Shown here piece after piece: positions 24,010-37,400 of a DNA stretch of 64,000 bases. The stretch's first letter is position 1. Each line of letters starts with the position of its first letter. Position numbers and translations under genes: made by a program. Source of the DNA: Phoronis australis (lineage: Eukaryota > Phoronida > Phoronidae); NCBI GenBank assembly GCA_002633005.1, contig NMRA01000195.1, positions 604,154-668,153 on the forward strand, in the 5' to 3' direction. The notes beneath the pieces were generated by a model that saw only the letters and a program-made list of their open reading frames with translations, had not been told where the DNA came from and made no database searches.

Positions 24010-24545
24010 ACCTATATATGAAATGGACCTAAATATTCCACGTTTTTATAAGTTCTTACCTGAAGCACAGTCTGCTAGATGAATGACGTCAATTTCCATT
24101 CAATATTTCTTCACAATGAAATCACCTCAATGAACAGAAAGTCCTCCACTGTTTCATTTTCTCAATTGTCTTAAAACTCAAGTCCATCCCCACCCATGCA
24201 CATGCGTGTGTCATATCAAGAAGGCAAACAGTAAAAACTGCAGTGAGATAGCACATGCTTTAGTCGTTTGCACTCAATCATCGAGACAAAGTAGTGCTGT
24301 CATTAGATTACACTTTATCAATAATTTTGTTGCTAATAGAGCTGTACTCTAGTGGCAGATGTATCAGTACACACAAACTGCCATTTGACGCCGAGGTTCC
24401 TTCAGCTATAACGTTGTTTGTCAGTTTTTCATCGATGTAGCGTATACAGAAACATGGCGTCCTATATTTAGATTCTCTGACAAAATCCTAGTTGTGTTCT
24501 TTAAAGATCATCCAGAGTATGAATTTGGCTTGGGGTGACAAGACT
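24010..24545. repeat. repeat with inverted ends, copy 2
   Basis: This is homologous to 21,985-22,667. Shared segments include AACTGCAGTGAG, GCTTTAGTCGT and GTCATATCAAGAAG. The inverted end words are decayed (CCTAAATATTCC and CCTATATTTAG). In both copies the block follows the 0.8-kb dispersed repeat, at a distance of about 120 bp here against about 570 bp in copy 1. Confidence 0.6.
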
Positions 24546-25194
24546 TAGCAACAGAATAGTTCCATCCAGGACTTGAACCACAGCCATAACAGGGAGCGGC
24601 TGATGAGACTGCCTGTGCTAGACCCTGCAAACACAGTGTTTGAGTGTCTTCGACCTGTAGTCTTTACCTGTTTTGGGCAAGGCAAATCGTATTCAGGTTG
24701 GGGCGTCTCGGCCACTGACCACAATTATTATAATGGAAAAACGAGATAACCTCGCTTAGAAAGCTGACGTATTTGCAATTTAGCCACTGTGTCACACTTT
24801 TTGTTTGAGGAATTTTTATGTTAATCAATTTCATTTTTACAGGAATCCACTAATTTAAAAGTTGTTCAGATCTGGTGTCTTTTATTGCAAGTAAAATGTG
24901 CCAGATTGATCAAGAACACGTTCAAAACTTTTGTTTCTGCTTAAGTCTAATGGTAGTAAAAGTGGTAAGCAACTTGGCTTTATTTTTTAGTTGTGAATTA
25001 TGAAAGCCATATGTGGCGAAATAAAATGTTTTGTTTTCAACGTCTTTCAAGAAAAGAAAATTGACATAATTATCTGGGTCGTTGATTTTTTAAAAACTGG
25101 TTCGTAATTGACAGATGTCAACAAATTGGACTGGCAACTATCTGTCAGGTCCAACATTTTGATGGTCATGTAATGTTACACTTTGCATTTGTAG

Positions 25195-25456
25195 GAAGGT
25201 CCATTTATGCCTAAAGCTGAGTGACAAGAAACATGTAATCATCAAAGAGATCCCTGTAGAGCAGATGACCAAGGATGAGCGGCTGGCTGCTCTTAATGAG
25301 GTCAAAGTTCTCGCCATGTTGGATCATCCCAATATTGTTGAGTATTATGAAAACTTCCTTGAAGACAAAGCGCTGATGATAGTGATGGAGTATGCTCAGG
25401 GGGGCACTCTCTTTGAGTACCTGCAGCAACGTAAGGGGAACCTGCTGGAGGAGCCA
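25195..25456 (+). CDS. NEK8: NEK8 exon: kinase N-lobe
   Basis: Acceptor TTTGTAG, donor GTAAGT, ending in phase 0. It enters just after the glycine loop (KVHLCLK). It has the ATP-binding lysine in VIIKEIP, the helix C region ([16 protein letters not shown]) and the hinge [10 protein letters not shown]. Confidence 0.92.
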
Positions 25457-28400
25457 GTAAGTGCTAATTGGCAGATAGTAATGACGGGGTATGTCTTGGA
25501 GAAGACACTCGTTTTTTGGGGGGTGGGAGTGCTACTGCATCATTAATTAATATTGCTAGAGGAGTACTAAGTGCTTTGGTGAATATTAGTGATGGAGTAT
25601 AGGGCAACCTACTGTAGTGGTCGATATGAGGTGATGACAATGGCGATGAAGTATACCTGAAGGCACTCTGCTCTTGTTTAACGTGTACTGTTAAGTGCTT
25701 GGAATCGAATAACACAATGTCCTTAATGGTAAATGAGATGATTTAATTTAGACAGAACCACCCACTTACATCTTCATCTGTCTCGGTTTATTTGCCTACC
25801 ATTTTATACACAATAAAATTGGTTGATTATGTTTGAAAACTTATCTCCAGATATTTGCTTTGGTCACTTATTAAGACTTTTTTTAAAGAAGCCAGGAATC
25901 ACGGTAATAATAAAAACATGTAAGACCTACTTTATGTATTGAAGACTGTCTGATGCTCGCTGTATGCATTGCGGCTTTCCTTTGTTGTATACCATACTTG
26001 CTTGAGTTAACATCCAATCTCAAAACTTTCAAGATTTCATTTTTGAAGGTTCTTACTCTGTAACACTCGTCTTATCATGCCTTCTTATCAGGGAAGGAAT
26101 TGCTCATTGATAAGGCTGATATCAATGCACATTTATTTTCAGGAAGTTCTGAGAATCTTTGCCCAGCTTCTTATGGCGCTGCAGCACGTTCACTCCAAAC
26201 AGATCTTACACAGAGACCTGAAGACACAAAACATTCTGCTGGACAAAAGCAAGAAGATTATTAAGATCAGTGACTTTGGGATATCCAAAGTTCTAAGCAG
26301 TAAAAGCAAGGCCTACAGTGTAAGCTCGACTTTTTATTATCCATTAAATTACAGATTGAACACATTGTATTGAAGTTTAGGGAAGCAAAGTCGTATATTG
26401 GATCATTACCAGAAGCTTTTAATGCAACAACACATTAAAGGTTATCAATACTTTCCATTTCTTGCAATGAATATTTTTTGCAGCAATTGCTAATTTTGCT
26501 CCATTTCGTCTCAAAACCACTATATTGCATTACCATTTTAAAATTCCTGACCAAGTTGTACATACGTCACAAAATGTTGCAGGAACAGGTATTTTTATTT
26601 ATTTATTTATTTATTTATTATTGTGATATTTAAAATGAGGGTGGCCTCTTCAGTGATAGCACTGCTTTCCAAGAGGGCCCTAAACAAGAAAAACAGTAAT
26701 ATAATACAATGAAGTAATAAAACAAAAATGAAATATACGTAACAAAGATACAATTAAAACAGGTTGAGAATTAAGACAATAACGAAATGACAAATAATGG
26801 TAAAAATTTAACTAAGACAGATGACATAAATTAAGAGACGATTCTAGAAAGTGAGAGTATTTACGACAATGAAAAAATGACATGATTAAGACAGGCAGGG
26901 TATAAAAGGTCAAGTAAATTACAGCCACTTTTTAATATTTTGTAATACTTGGACTTTGCTGACAAGTTTGTCACTAGTGTGCCCCCAAACCGGTAAACAA
27001 TAATCAATATGAGGCTGAATAATAGAATGGTAAAGGGTCTTAAGAGTACTGACATTAAGAAATTTGCCTAGACGTTTAAGTACACCGATTTTCTTAGATT
27101 ATTTCTTTGTGATATGATCTATGTGCATGTTAAATTTAAGATTGGGATCTAAAGTAAGGACCAAGTACTTAAACTTGTCAACATTCTCGATGGGAGAACC
27201 ATTGATAGAAAGGGATAGTTTTTGTTGTTTTAATTTCTGGTGGGTTCGAAACAGCATCGACTTGGTTTTACTAACGTTAAGAGTGAGTTTATTTTGAATC
27301 AGCCAGTCATGGATAAGGGCTAGCTCATCGTTGAGAGAAGTTTCGAGTTCTTTTACTGATCCAGCTGTGGACATAATTGCAGTGTCATCAGCGTATAAAA
27401 CTGGGATACTGTTGTGGAGGACAGTAGGGAGGTCGTTAACAAAAATAGTGAATAATAGAGGGCCCAAAATGGAACCCTGAGGTACCCCCGTGATTATGGT
27501 TGAGTAGTCAGAAAGTATACCACCGTATTTGGTGGCCTGTTTAAAGTTTTGATGTGTTTGTTTTTAAAGTCAACATAAAATTTCATATTGAGACCTTCTG
27601 ACCCCACGTGTCACATGATCACACCATGCTGTGCCTGCGCAAAGTCAGCCGTGTTGTGACGAGATATTATTGGTTTTGATATTTGGACATATAGAGTTAT
27701 GTTCCTCGAGAAGTCAAAGGGGGAAAAATATGGAGTAAGTGGATTGGATGCTTTGAAGGTCTTGTAACCAGGGAAACCCAATATTCATTTTTTGTTGAGA
27801 TTATATTTGAATTTTCGTTTTCTGTGTTGCGTAATGTGCATCTTCTAAATCAAAGTTTTCACATATGTATTCCATCTTGTAACATATGGTTTGTGTATTT
27901 CAATAACATTTATTTCAGAATCTCTTTTTTATACTATAGTTTTGAACCAGTCCTGCAGTCCATAAATATCAAACTTGGGAACCATGGCCATCACGTTTAA
28001 ACACTGCGAACAGATACTATTTTAAAATCCAATTTAGGGCACAATATGGTGTTATCTGGGCAGGTGAAATGTACTTTTTCATTTTTTCATGAAATGCTTT
28101 ATTCTGTGCCATGATCGCACAATGTTTTGAGGTATTGTGGACATTCACAACAATGTTAGTTTCTTAGAAAAAGTGAAAAAGATCTATTTTAACAATTGTT
28201 TTTTAACAAAATTGCTGAGATTTTACCTTAGCTGCTTTTCTCTGAGATCTTTAGCATTACAGTCTCCTTCAGTTTTTATCTTGAAAACAACTGTCGTCTG
28301 ACCAAAGATGAATGCAGTTGATGGTTGTCACAAATATCTGACGAGTTTTGGAGAGGAAATGGAACTTCTTGTCTCGTTTACGGCTAATACTTACTTCAAC

Positions 28401-31400
28401 ACACCACAGCAACACCCTCGCTTGTATTGGTGCTGGTTGTTAATCCATGTCCACCCTGCCGTCTCATTTCAGGTTGTGGGCACGCCGTGCTACATATCTC
28501 CAGAACTGTGCGAAGGCAAACCGTATCCTTCATCTTGGTTTATGACCACAGTTTTTGACCAATTACTGTGAACTTATTGGAGGACTTTGATGGAGCTATT
28601 ACTTTGAGGAAGCTAGGATCAACAGTGAAATAGAGTTCAAAGACATTTCATACATAGGTCAATTCATTTGTTTTGTTATGACATCATTTTTACGTTTTGG
28701 ACCCAGTCAATTAAAATGCCAAAATTAAACACCAGATTCATGTAGCACTGCGAATTGCTAAGCACTTTAGAAATTGTTACTTGGCTTTGGATCTGGTAAA
28801 TCTTAATCCTTCTCAACTTTCGGGAACATACAATGGGTGCAGGCGTTGCAGCAACAAATTGGTTAATTTAAAGACATAATTCAATCTGTAAAAATTTCAA
28901 GTGCTAAATTGCCCCCGTAGTTACCTGAATGGCAAAAAAAATCCAATACCTGCAAAATTTTTGAAAATGTAATGTGACTGCATTTCTGTTCCTATTTGTG
29001 GGTGCTAACAAACGTCATAATAATGACAGATACGTCATCACTAAACGTCCAAATAGATAACTGTTTATCACTGATTTCATTGTGTACATACATTAACAGT
29101 ATAAGGGCTGTTCCAGCAAAATCTGTGTGGGAGGGGGGGAAGGCTCTTTTATTTTGTACCCTCCGCCCATATTTTTCATTTATTTCTCCAACCCATGACC
29201 CATAATTATTTAATTAATAGCTTAAAATATAAAATCCAACACTTGAAAACAAATTGCCTCCAGGATAATCTGTTAAGAACTTAGATGATTGACAGACAAG
29301 ATCTAGTTTTCCTGTCCAATATTGTAAAAAACTAAAGTAGCCAAGAAGGAGGTCGAATAAAAACGAAAATGACTTCTGTCAACGCATCCATCCCTGCTAT
29401 ATTCCTTTGTGCCAAATTTCCAGTTATGCCTAGCACTTTTTGAGATAATCAACCTGTCTTGTGAAAAACTAACAGGGTACCATAGTAGTTGAATCCAGAG
29501 TCCAAAAATTGACTGGTGCCGGCACATTCTTGCGATATACTTCTATTTTGACTTTCATTGTCAGTGATCAGTGAAGCAGTTTTGGAGATAATCAACATAT
29601 AAGGAATCGCTTGTCGAAAACTAAAGCAGCCAACATGGGGTACCAAGGTTGCCAAACCTGCCTGGAAATCGACTGGTGCAGGCGCATCCTTGCCAAGTTC
29701 CTCTATACCGAATTTCATCATGATCCACCAAGCAGTTCTTGAGATAATTGATGGACAAGAAAGGATAATTACAGCCGGACAAAATTCCATGTGAGATCAC
29801 AACTCATATCAGTTACCAGAAACTTGCTTTTCAGAGACATCTGTGAGCAATACTTTTGGCAGCCACTAGTTCACCATGTGGCTGTAATTTCAATAAAGAT
29901 TTTTTCAATTTCATGGATCTATGAATCTCGAACTGTCTCCACGAACTCTTATTGGAACTTTGCTATCTTACTCCTCATACTTTTTATTTAAAAATCACCA
30001 GTCAGTTTTCTTACAAGTGTTAACACCAGTTTAGTGTTGCAGACATTTTCTTTCTAATATGACTGCAGTTAAACTTGTGCTTGTAATCAAGTTGCCCGTG
30101 ACTTAATTAATGGCACAGTGTACATATTGCACTCTGTACACTGGCAACATGGGCTTGTTTGTTGTTTTGGGGTATGTTTGGTATTTGGCAAGTGAATTTT
30201 TGATGAGTTTTGATTTCTTTTGAGATGTGTTTGGTCGAAAATACCAACCTGGCAATATTGACAGGTCAAAAAATACCACCACTTAAACTTACTTTAAACA
30301 GATGATGTTTCTGTGCTCCCCCGTCAATCATCAGCAAGATGGCGTCTTCACAGCATGTTTCGGCCTTGAACTTGAACACGCTCCAACGCTTGGCCCCCGA
30401 AGTTGATCAGGCTCCGGTTTGACGGGGATTCTTCCCCTGTTTGGTCTTCTGTAACCACAACCACGATGAAGCTGATTCCGCTGCGGCTGCCACCGACTTC
30501 ATCATAGACTTCCTTGACTTAGTTAAAATTCCCAGCATCCTAGACATCCTCCACATGCTTGATGCCACAAAACCTTTAGCTCCTACCTCAACTGGTAAAC
30601 AGAAGCACCTCCAACCATTCCTCGAGCACTCATGGCTCAGCTCGTTGTACTTCAATGCTTTCCTCTCCTGGCTTTCCTATATCCTGGTTTCCCATGGCAC
30701 CGTTAACTCCACCAAGACTACCACCTTCGCCGTATCTGACCACAAAATAATGTCTGGTCTCAAAGATGTCGAAGCTGCTTTGTTTCCCAAGATCTGCCTC
30801 CATGCACCAATCATTAGACATGGATAGGATTCCTCCTGTGTTGCTAATACCCCTCTTGCAGCCAGCCGTCGTAAAGTCGATAAACTTCTTCACAACCTTA
30901 CGCTTGGTTCTCCTCTCTAGGTCTAGTGTGTGGGCAACTTCCTTAAGGACCGTGTTGTGACGCGAAGTGTACTTCCCCTCTGCCAGGGCCACCATGCAAC
31001 TGGAGAGGACATGTTGTGGGGACTCTACTTCTCCACAGCAGCTACATCTGTCGTCATTTTCCTTCTGCCATAACTTCAGGTTACTTCCCGTCGGTAAGGT
31101 GTCGTACACCGAGCGTAGCAAAAACCTCAGCCTTTGCTGCTCCATGTGGAGAACGTCCGCTGCTGTTATTTTCCTTCCTAGCACTCCTTCCCAGGTGGTC
31201 CATTCGCCCTGTCTCTTCATGCCAACTGCACGAGCAACATGCTTCTCTTCTTCCTCTTCACGAATCTCCCTGAGTACCATATCTCTCCTGTCCTTCCCCT
31301 TTGTCGCCTTCCACCTAGTTGATGGTCTAAAGCCCAAACCCTGTCGACCACAACAGACTGTTCCAACTATTTCTTTATGCCAGAGACGGCTCTTTGCTCT

Positions 31401-34400
31401 GTTCACAGCCACTTGGGGGTCCCACTTTCTGCCTGCTGACACCTTAATCTCTGATAAGCTGACAAATCTATCTTTGGAATCTCAGATTGTGAGAACTTCC
31501 CTTGCTTTTGACACCATGAAGTCTTCAACCAGAGACCTTAGTGGAAGTGATACTGGTGCTGTCCTACTATATAATCCCACTGACGTGAAGCTCACTGGTA
31601 CTCCCAACCATTTCCTGATATGCTGGTTTGCCTCCCGCTCCATAGACTTGACTGTTGAGATCGGGATTCTGTAAACCGATAGCGGCCATGAGAACTTGGG
31701 CAGTAAATGGAACTGATAACGCCAGAGCTTGAACTTTCCCGGAAAAGTGCACCCGTTGATCTTCTTCAAACTTTCCCTGAACAGGGCCACTGTGTCCCTT
31801 GCCTTTGTGATGTCGCTTAAACTACTGTCGTATACCTTGCCTAGATATTTCACCGACCTCTCGCCCAAGGATGGAATCTCCGCACCGTTCATATAGAAGG
31901 CTCGGTGATGACTCATTCTCCCTTTCAAGACCAGACTTCTTCACTTCTGCACCTTGAGTTTCATCCTACCCCAAACAATTAATTCTTCTAATTTCTTCAA
32001 CACCCAACCTGCTCCTGCTGTTGGTGTAGTAACTGTTAGGTTGTCGACAAATGCTCGACATGGGGGAAGGCGTCTGCCTTGCAGAAGAGGCCCCCTGCAC
32101 TCTGGCTCAGCGAATAATGAGGTTCATTGCGAGCACAAATAAGCTGACTGAAATGGTGCACTCAGTCAATATCCCTTTCTCCAAAGGCTTGAATTCTGTT
32201 GTGAACTCTTTCGTTGAAAATCGCATCTGTATACTTTTGAAGTAGTCGTTGATAACCTTCTGTACTCCTTCTGGAAAATGATGGGTTGCCATGGCCTTCC
32301 TAATTAGTGAATGTGGCATGGAACCCTAAGCATTCTCTAAATCTAACCACACAACTGCCAAGTCCGACTTGTCTTCCTTTGCCTTACTGATCAGCTCCGT
32401 CAGAACAGCATTATGCTCTAGGCAACCTGACTGCCCTCTGGTCCACCACCTTTCTGCACTATGGGGCCGATATAACCATTTCCCAGGGCATACTTGACAA
32501 TTCTTGATGCAATCACTGCGAAGTTTTAATGCTTCACTTCTTAAAAGAATGACCACCCATAATTTCAGCTTTTTTCTGAAGACCACCACCCATGAATTTT
32601 TATTTCTACTGCCGTCCCCCTCCCTCCCATACGGATTTTGCTGAAACAGCCCTAATCACTTACTAGGATGCCTATGTGTTGTATTTGTGTTTCCTTAACC
32701 ATACTTCAGATATAACCAGAAGAGTGACATATGGGCACTTGGCTGTGTCTTGTATGAACTGTGCACATTGAAGCGGGCATTTGAAGCTAATGTGAGAATA
32801 CATTTGAGTCAGGATCCTAATGTTTTACTGACAGAATAAGAAACTGTCTGTGCTGTGCTATGAACTACGAATGGTTGTTAACGTCTGTTTACAGTGAAAT
32901 ATGAAGTGGCTTATATTTACTTTCATCTTGTTTCTTTTTTGTGAGTACGTGTGATGGCTGATGGCTAACATTCCAAAAAGTGATTTACAGTTAATTGTTG
33001 CTTGTCATAAAACTTCACCACGACTCTTACCAGCAGATGGACACATGTGACGTCCATCTGTCACACATAAAAAGGTCAATGGCTAAATCATACAAGAAAC
33101 ATTATGACAACTACCGTCTTTAAGCTGTATTTTATCTGTATTCAAATTTGTATAAGAAATGAGATTAGATAAACCTCATTTTGTTTGTTTGTATGCATGT
33201 TAGGCTTAATGCTGGGAAACTAGTTGATGCTGAGCTGAGCATAAAATGTACTTAGAGAGTTTATAGTTATTGTTTTACAAATTACTCTGCTTGGCTTATC
33301 ATTGTTGCCTGGCCTGAAACAGGATTCCAACTCACAACTTTGTATGATGCGGTAGTGATGCTTTGGGGCTTTGAGGGTTGAGGCCATCACCGACCACCCT
33401 AGGCAGAGGATATGCTGTGAGACTAATGCCTTATTTGCCGAGGCCATCACCGACCTTCATTGCTGTGAGACTTCTGGGCTCTGAGTTTCTAAGCCTTCAC
33501 TGATTACCCTGAGCTGTCTTCATGCTATGCAGCTAATATGTCAAACATTTTTTGGAGTATGGTTAAGCTGTTTGAAAAATAAAGCTTAGCTATGTTAGCA
33601 AGTCATTTGTCCAAAAATCCTACCCTATGTTGTTACCTTTCTAGACCCTGCCAGCTCTGATTCTCAAGATCATGCGTGGTTCCTTCGCCCCCATTGCTGA
33701 CCACTACAGTGAAGCCCTGCGTAGCCTCATACTGAGTATGTTACACCTGGACCCCAACAAGAGGCCAACCATCAACCAGGTCATGGCCCAACCTATACTC
33801 ATTGTTCCCCTTATGAATCTCTTTACAGAGATTGGCAAACTGCCATGTACGAGGTAATGATGTGTTTATTGTAGGCAATTGTATCAGTGAGGACAATTTC
33901 CTGTGGGTGTTTATGAAAACTGTATGTAATGCATGTCGGAATCTGTGTCAGCGCCCCCCGTTGGGTGCCACTGTTACACAGGAGCTTGTACATGTGTCTT
34001 GCGGATAAGTCAAAATTTTTGTGAGCAAAAAGTTAAATTTCTGGCAAAGCTGTGTAAAATTTTTCATAGTTTCCCCTGAATGTGCTTTCTGTTCCCGTGA
34101 CAACCTATTTAATGAATTACAACTTCATTAACATCTAAAATGTGGAGTTGAACATTCTTATTACAGGGGTTACTTTGCAAATTTCATAGTGTGTTTTTAG
34201 AAAGTTTTTCTTACTCATTCTGTTGGTCTTCAACTGCACTTTTGGCTGTTGTATTCAAAATTTCTTTTTTATGTATAGCATATCAACCAAGTGTTTAAAG
34301 AAATCCAATATTTTGAGTTTTCAGAGGCTTACTACACTGTTGGTACTAGCTACGCCATACAAGCCATGCAGAAAGCAACTTAAAATTTACTGAAAATTAT

Positions 34401-37400
34401 TTTGGTGAGAAATTTGACGTTTCCTATATTGAAGAATTTTTGCATAGGATTGTTATTTTCATAGTCTATTATGAGTTGTTACAAATGTGCTCTATCTGTC
34501 CTGTTTAGTCGTGTGCAGCGGCCGATATCTAACCTTCCATCATCCAGCAGAAGGCGAGTGGCCAGGTCATCCAGTGCCAGCACCAGCCACTCTGTGAAAG
34601 GTCAGCTTACCCTGGTGGTCATTTAATATCTTTTTACTGCTGTTACAAGTTATCGTGATAAACCTTTTTCAATTTCACACTACATTGTGAAATGCTCAAA
34701 ATGCTACCATGATGACAGTTTTACCAGACAGAGTGTGTTCCAACCCAGCTGAAAGCAGTTCAAGGCAAACGTATTATAAGTCCCGTTTAGACATCAACTT
34801 TTGGCCCGGCGCAACTGAAACTAAGCAAATTTACGTGTGTAAACCAGCCATTTACACACACAACTCACTAACCGTGGCAAGACGGAAATTAAAGGCTGGA
34901 GAGACTGGATCGCACATGGGCAGGTTTACAGGTGACGAAAGTTGCAGAGACAAATAACCCGTACGTAGGTCATTAGGCAATTGCGCAGTGGAGATGATCC
35001 TTTCCACCTTGCCCCAGTTTTCCGTTTAGACATATAATTGACACGGAGCAAGATGTTCAGGTGCAAATTGCTCTACCTCACAAACGGGTGGGAAAATTTG
35101 TCACCGTGGTGTCAATTTGCTCCGTGTCAGTCCCGTTTACACTCTGGAACAACTCGTTTGGTGTCCGCTTATCTGTGTCAACTTTTGAAGTGTAAACCAC
35201 ACTATAGTGTCTTGTATAAGAACTAGAAAGCCACAAGATTTCCGAGCATAGAATTTGGTGTGTGTATGTTTCTTGTGCGCCAGATGACCATTTCAGACAC
35301 ATCAGGTGTATCAAATGTTACATTCTCTAGGATTCTAAGACTATCTTTTTGGTATGAAAATCCCATGTCACAAATGTACTGTTTATGCCATATACCATTT
35401 GTATTGTGACATGTCACAACTGAAAAAATCTCACATGGAACATTCAAATGTCTCATGTGAGAATGGAATGTTCCATGTGAGAAATGTCATTTGTCACATG
35501 GAACGTGAGGTTTTGAAAGTTAATTACAGCTAATAAAAACTTATTTTGGTAAAGTAAATATTGAAATGAAATCACAACTAATGAAGCTGTTTATTGCACC
35601 CACTTTCAATTCAATTGAGCAAAAAATTTTGAGACTGAAAATCTCATATTATTTTGGAATGCATTAGATGTACTGTTTACAGTACCAGTTTTCATATTGA
35701 ATATTTATAATACAGATGGTAGAGGTTCACTAGTCAACATTGTGATGGACTCGCCTCATGCCAGCTCCATACCCAAGCAAGCGGCAGTTAGCGCCGCCTA
35801 TTGCTGGGGTCGTGGAGTTCACCAACCCACCAAACTGCTGCTGCCCTCTAGTGATACAGTTGTGAATGAAGTGTCAATGGGCCCTACTCAGCGAGCAGCA
35901 GTTACAAAGAATGGCCGGTTGTTTGTTTGGGAGGTAAGAATCAATACACTATTCAGAGGGCATTGCCTAAAACTTTGTTTAGTACACAAGTGTTGTCTGC
36001 TTCCCGTTTTCAGACAATAAGCTTTCTCATAGAGCTGTTACAAATGATAATTTTAAAGTTGAACATGTTTTAACATTGTGTTCAATACGATAATCTCTGG
36101 CAATTCTCATGTCATTGCAGAAAGTTATGTTAGAAAGACATAGTTTGATTACAATGTGCACTGTGACTATTGTCAACTAAAAGTAACTATGTATTTTCCT
36201 AGACATACAGAAAAACTTGCTTGAGTAGGACATGCACAAGTCAGAATTTCACTTAACTCTGACAAAGTTCTGTGTTCTATTTGTTTTAAGTTAGTTCAAG
36301 TGAGTTTCACGGTACCAGCATATCAACACGTAATCTCAGATGATAAAACATCTGCTACTAAGTGAGAAGGATGGGCTAAAGCTTTTGAGCAAGGCATTCA
36401 TTTGTGAGGAGGACATGTCTGCCGAATATGAAGCTAAGGGAGATAATGACGAAAGTTGGGCTACAGTGCTAAACAAATTTCAATACCTTTCTCATTTTGG
36501 TTTACGATATGATATTTATTCCCATTTAACTGCTTTGTTGAATTTTGTTCTAGACTCCTGCCGTAGGATCAGACAGTGCAATACCAGGATCTGTTGATGG
36601 GGGTCAGCAAGCCTTCATCCCCCGCTTTCTGGAAGGTCAAGCAGCGGTCACTATTCAACATGTGGCCTGTGGTCATTTGTTCACGGCCTGTCTTACTGGT
36701 GAGCTTTCAGTAGCAAATTGTCCTGTCATTTGTAATGGTGTGGTCTTGTGAAAATCGTTAAAATGTCTTTCCTACAAAGGAAACATTTTTCTCTGTGTGT
36801 GGAACTGTGACATTTAGTAGATTGAGAATTAATGACTCGATGCTTGCCTCAATGATTTGGCATCATCTTTATGTGTGTTTGTGCGTATGAATTTTTTTAA
36901 CAGATTTAATGCTCATTTTTGAAATTATTAATGAAAACCTGTAATTTATAACAAATAGCGAATGTTGACTCTCCTGTACACAGTCAGGAACTTGGTGTTA
37001 AAACTTGGCTCATTTCCAGATAGGGGAATACTGATGACATTTGGAAGTGGCGCCACAGGGTGTCTGGGCCATGGCAATTACAATGACATCACTCAGGTAA
37101 GATATCCATTCATACAGGGAAGATATCTATGAAAGACATGTTCATGGTGGTTAGTAAGGTGATGTCAAACAAAATCAGTCACCAATTTGTCATTTTCCAT
37201 CTTTGAAAGTTTGATTTATTGTTAAAGATAACCAGAACTTGGGTTGCTGAGATGGGAGAGGAAGACTATAATTTATAGAATATACAGTTTCATTATTTTT
37301 TAAATTGAACAATCTTTACTATCATTGGGTTTAGAAAAATAACATTTAGGTATACTTTAGACAATGCTTTTTGCAAATGTCACGCAATAAAAGAACACTT

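Larger units (their letters stand above)
29105..32652. mobile_element. PIF/Harbinger-like element with nested LINE
   Basis: The left end GGGCTGTTCCAGCAAAATC (29,105) and the right end (ending CAGCCC at 32,652) are inverted repeats over about 35 bp, with a G-rich inner part. TAA flanks both ends (29,102-29,104 and 32,653-32,655). A TAA target-site duplication with GGG termini is characteristic of PIF/Harbinger elements. No transposase was recognised. The interior holds a tandem repeat (29,260-29,770) and an antisense LINE (30,300-32,600), so the element is non-autonomous and was later invaded. It lies wholly inside the NEK8 U12-type intron. Confidence 0.7.
28523..32709 (+). other. NEK8: U12-type intron of NEK8
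   Basis: The donor GTATCCTTC (28,523-28,531) and the branch-site match TTCCTTAAC (32,691-32,699), whose branch A lies 11-12 nt before the exon, fit the minor-spliceosome consensus. At 4.2 kb it is the largest intron of this gene and contains the 29,105-32,652 transposon and a LINE. Confidence 0.85.

Noticed and set aside
25550-25715. A degenerate second copy of the kinase exon end in the following intron (GATGGAGTAT and GGCACTCT words)
   Set aside because: The match is short and gapped, and no frame is preserved; it may be chance.
30441-31674. Long plus-strand open frames
   Set aside because: They are the complement of the minus-strand LINE frame, which has clear RT and zinc-knuckle motifs.
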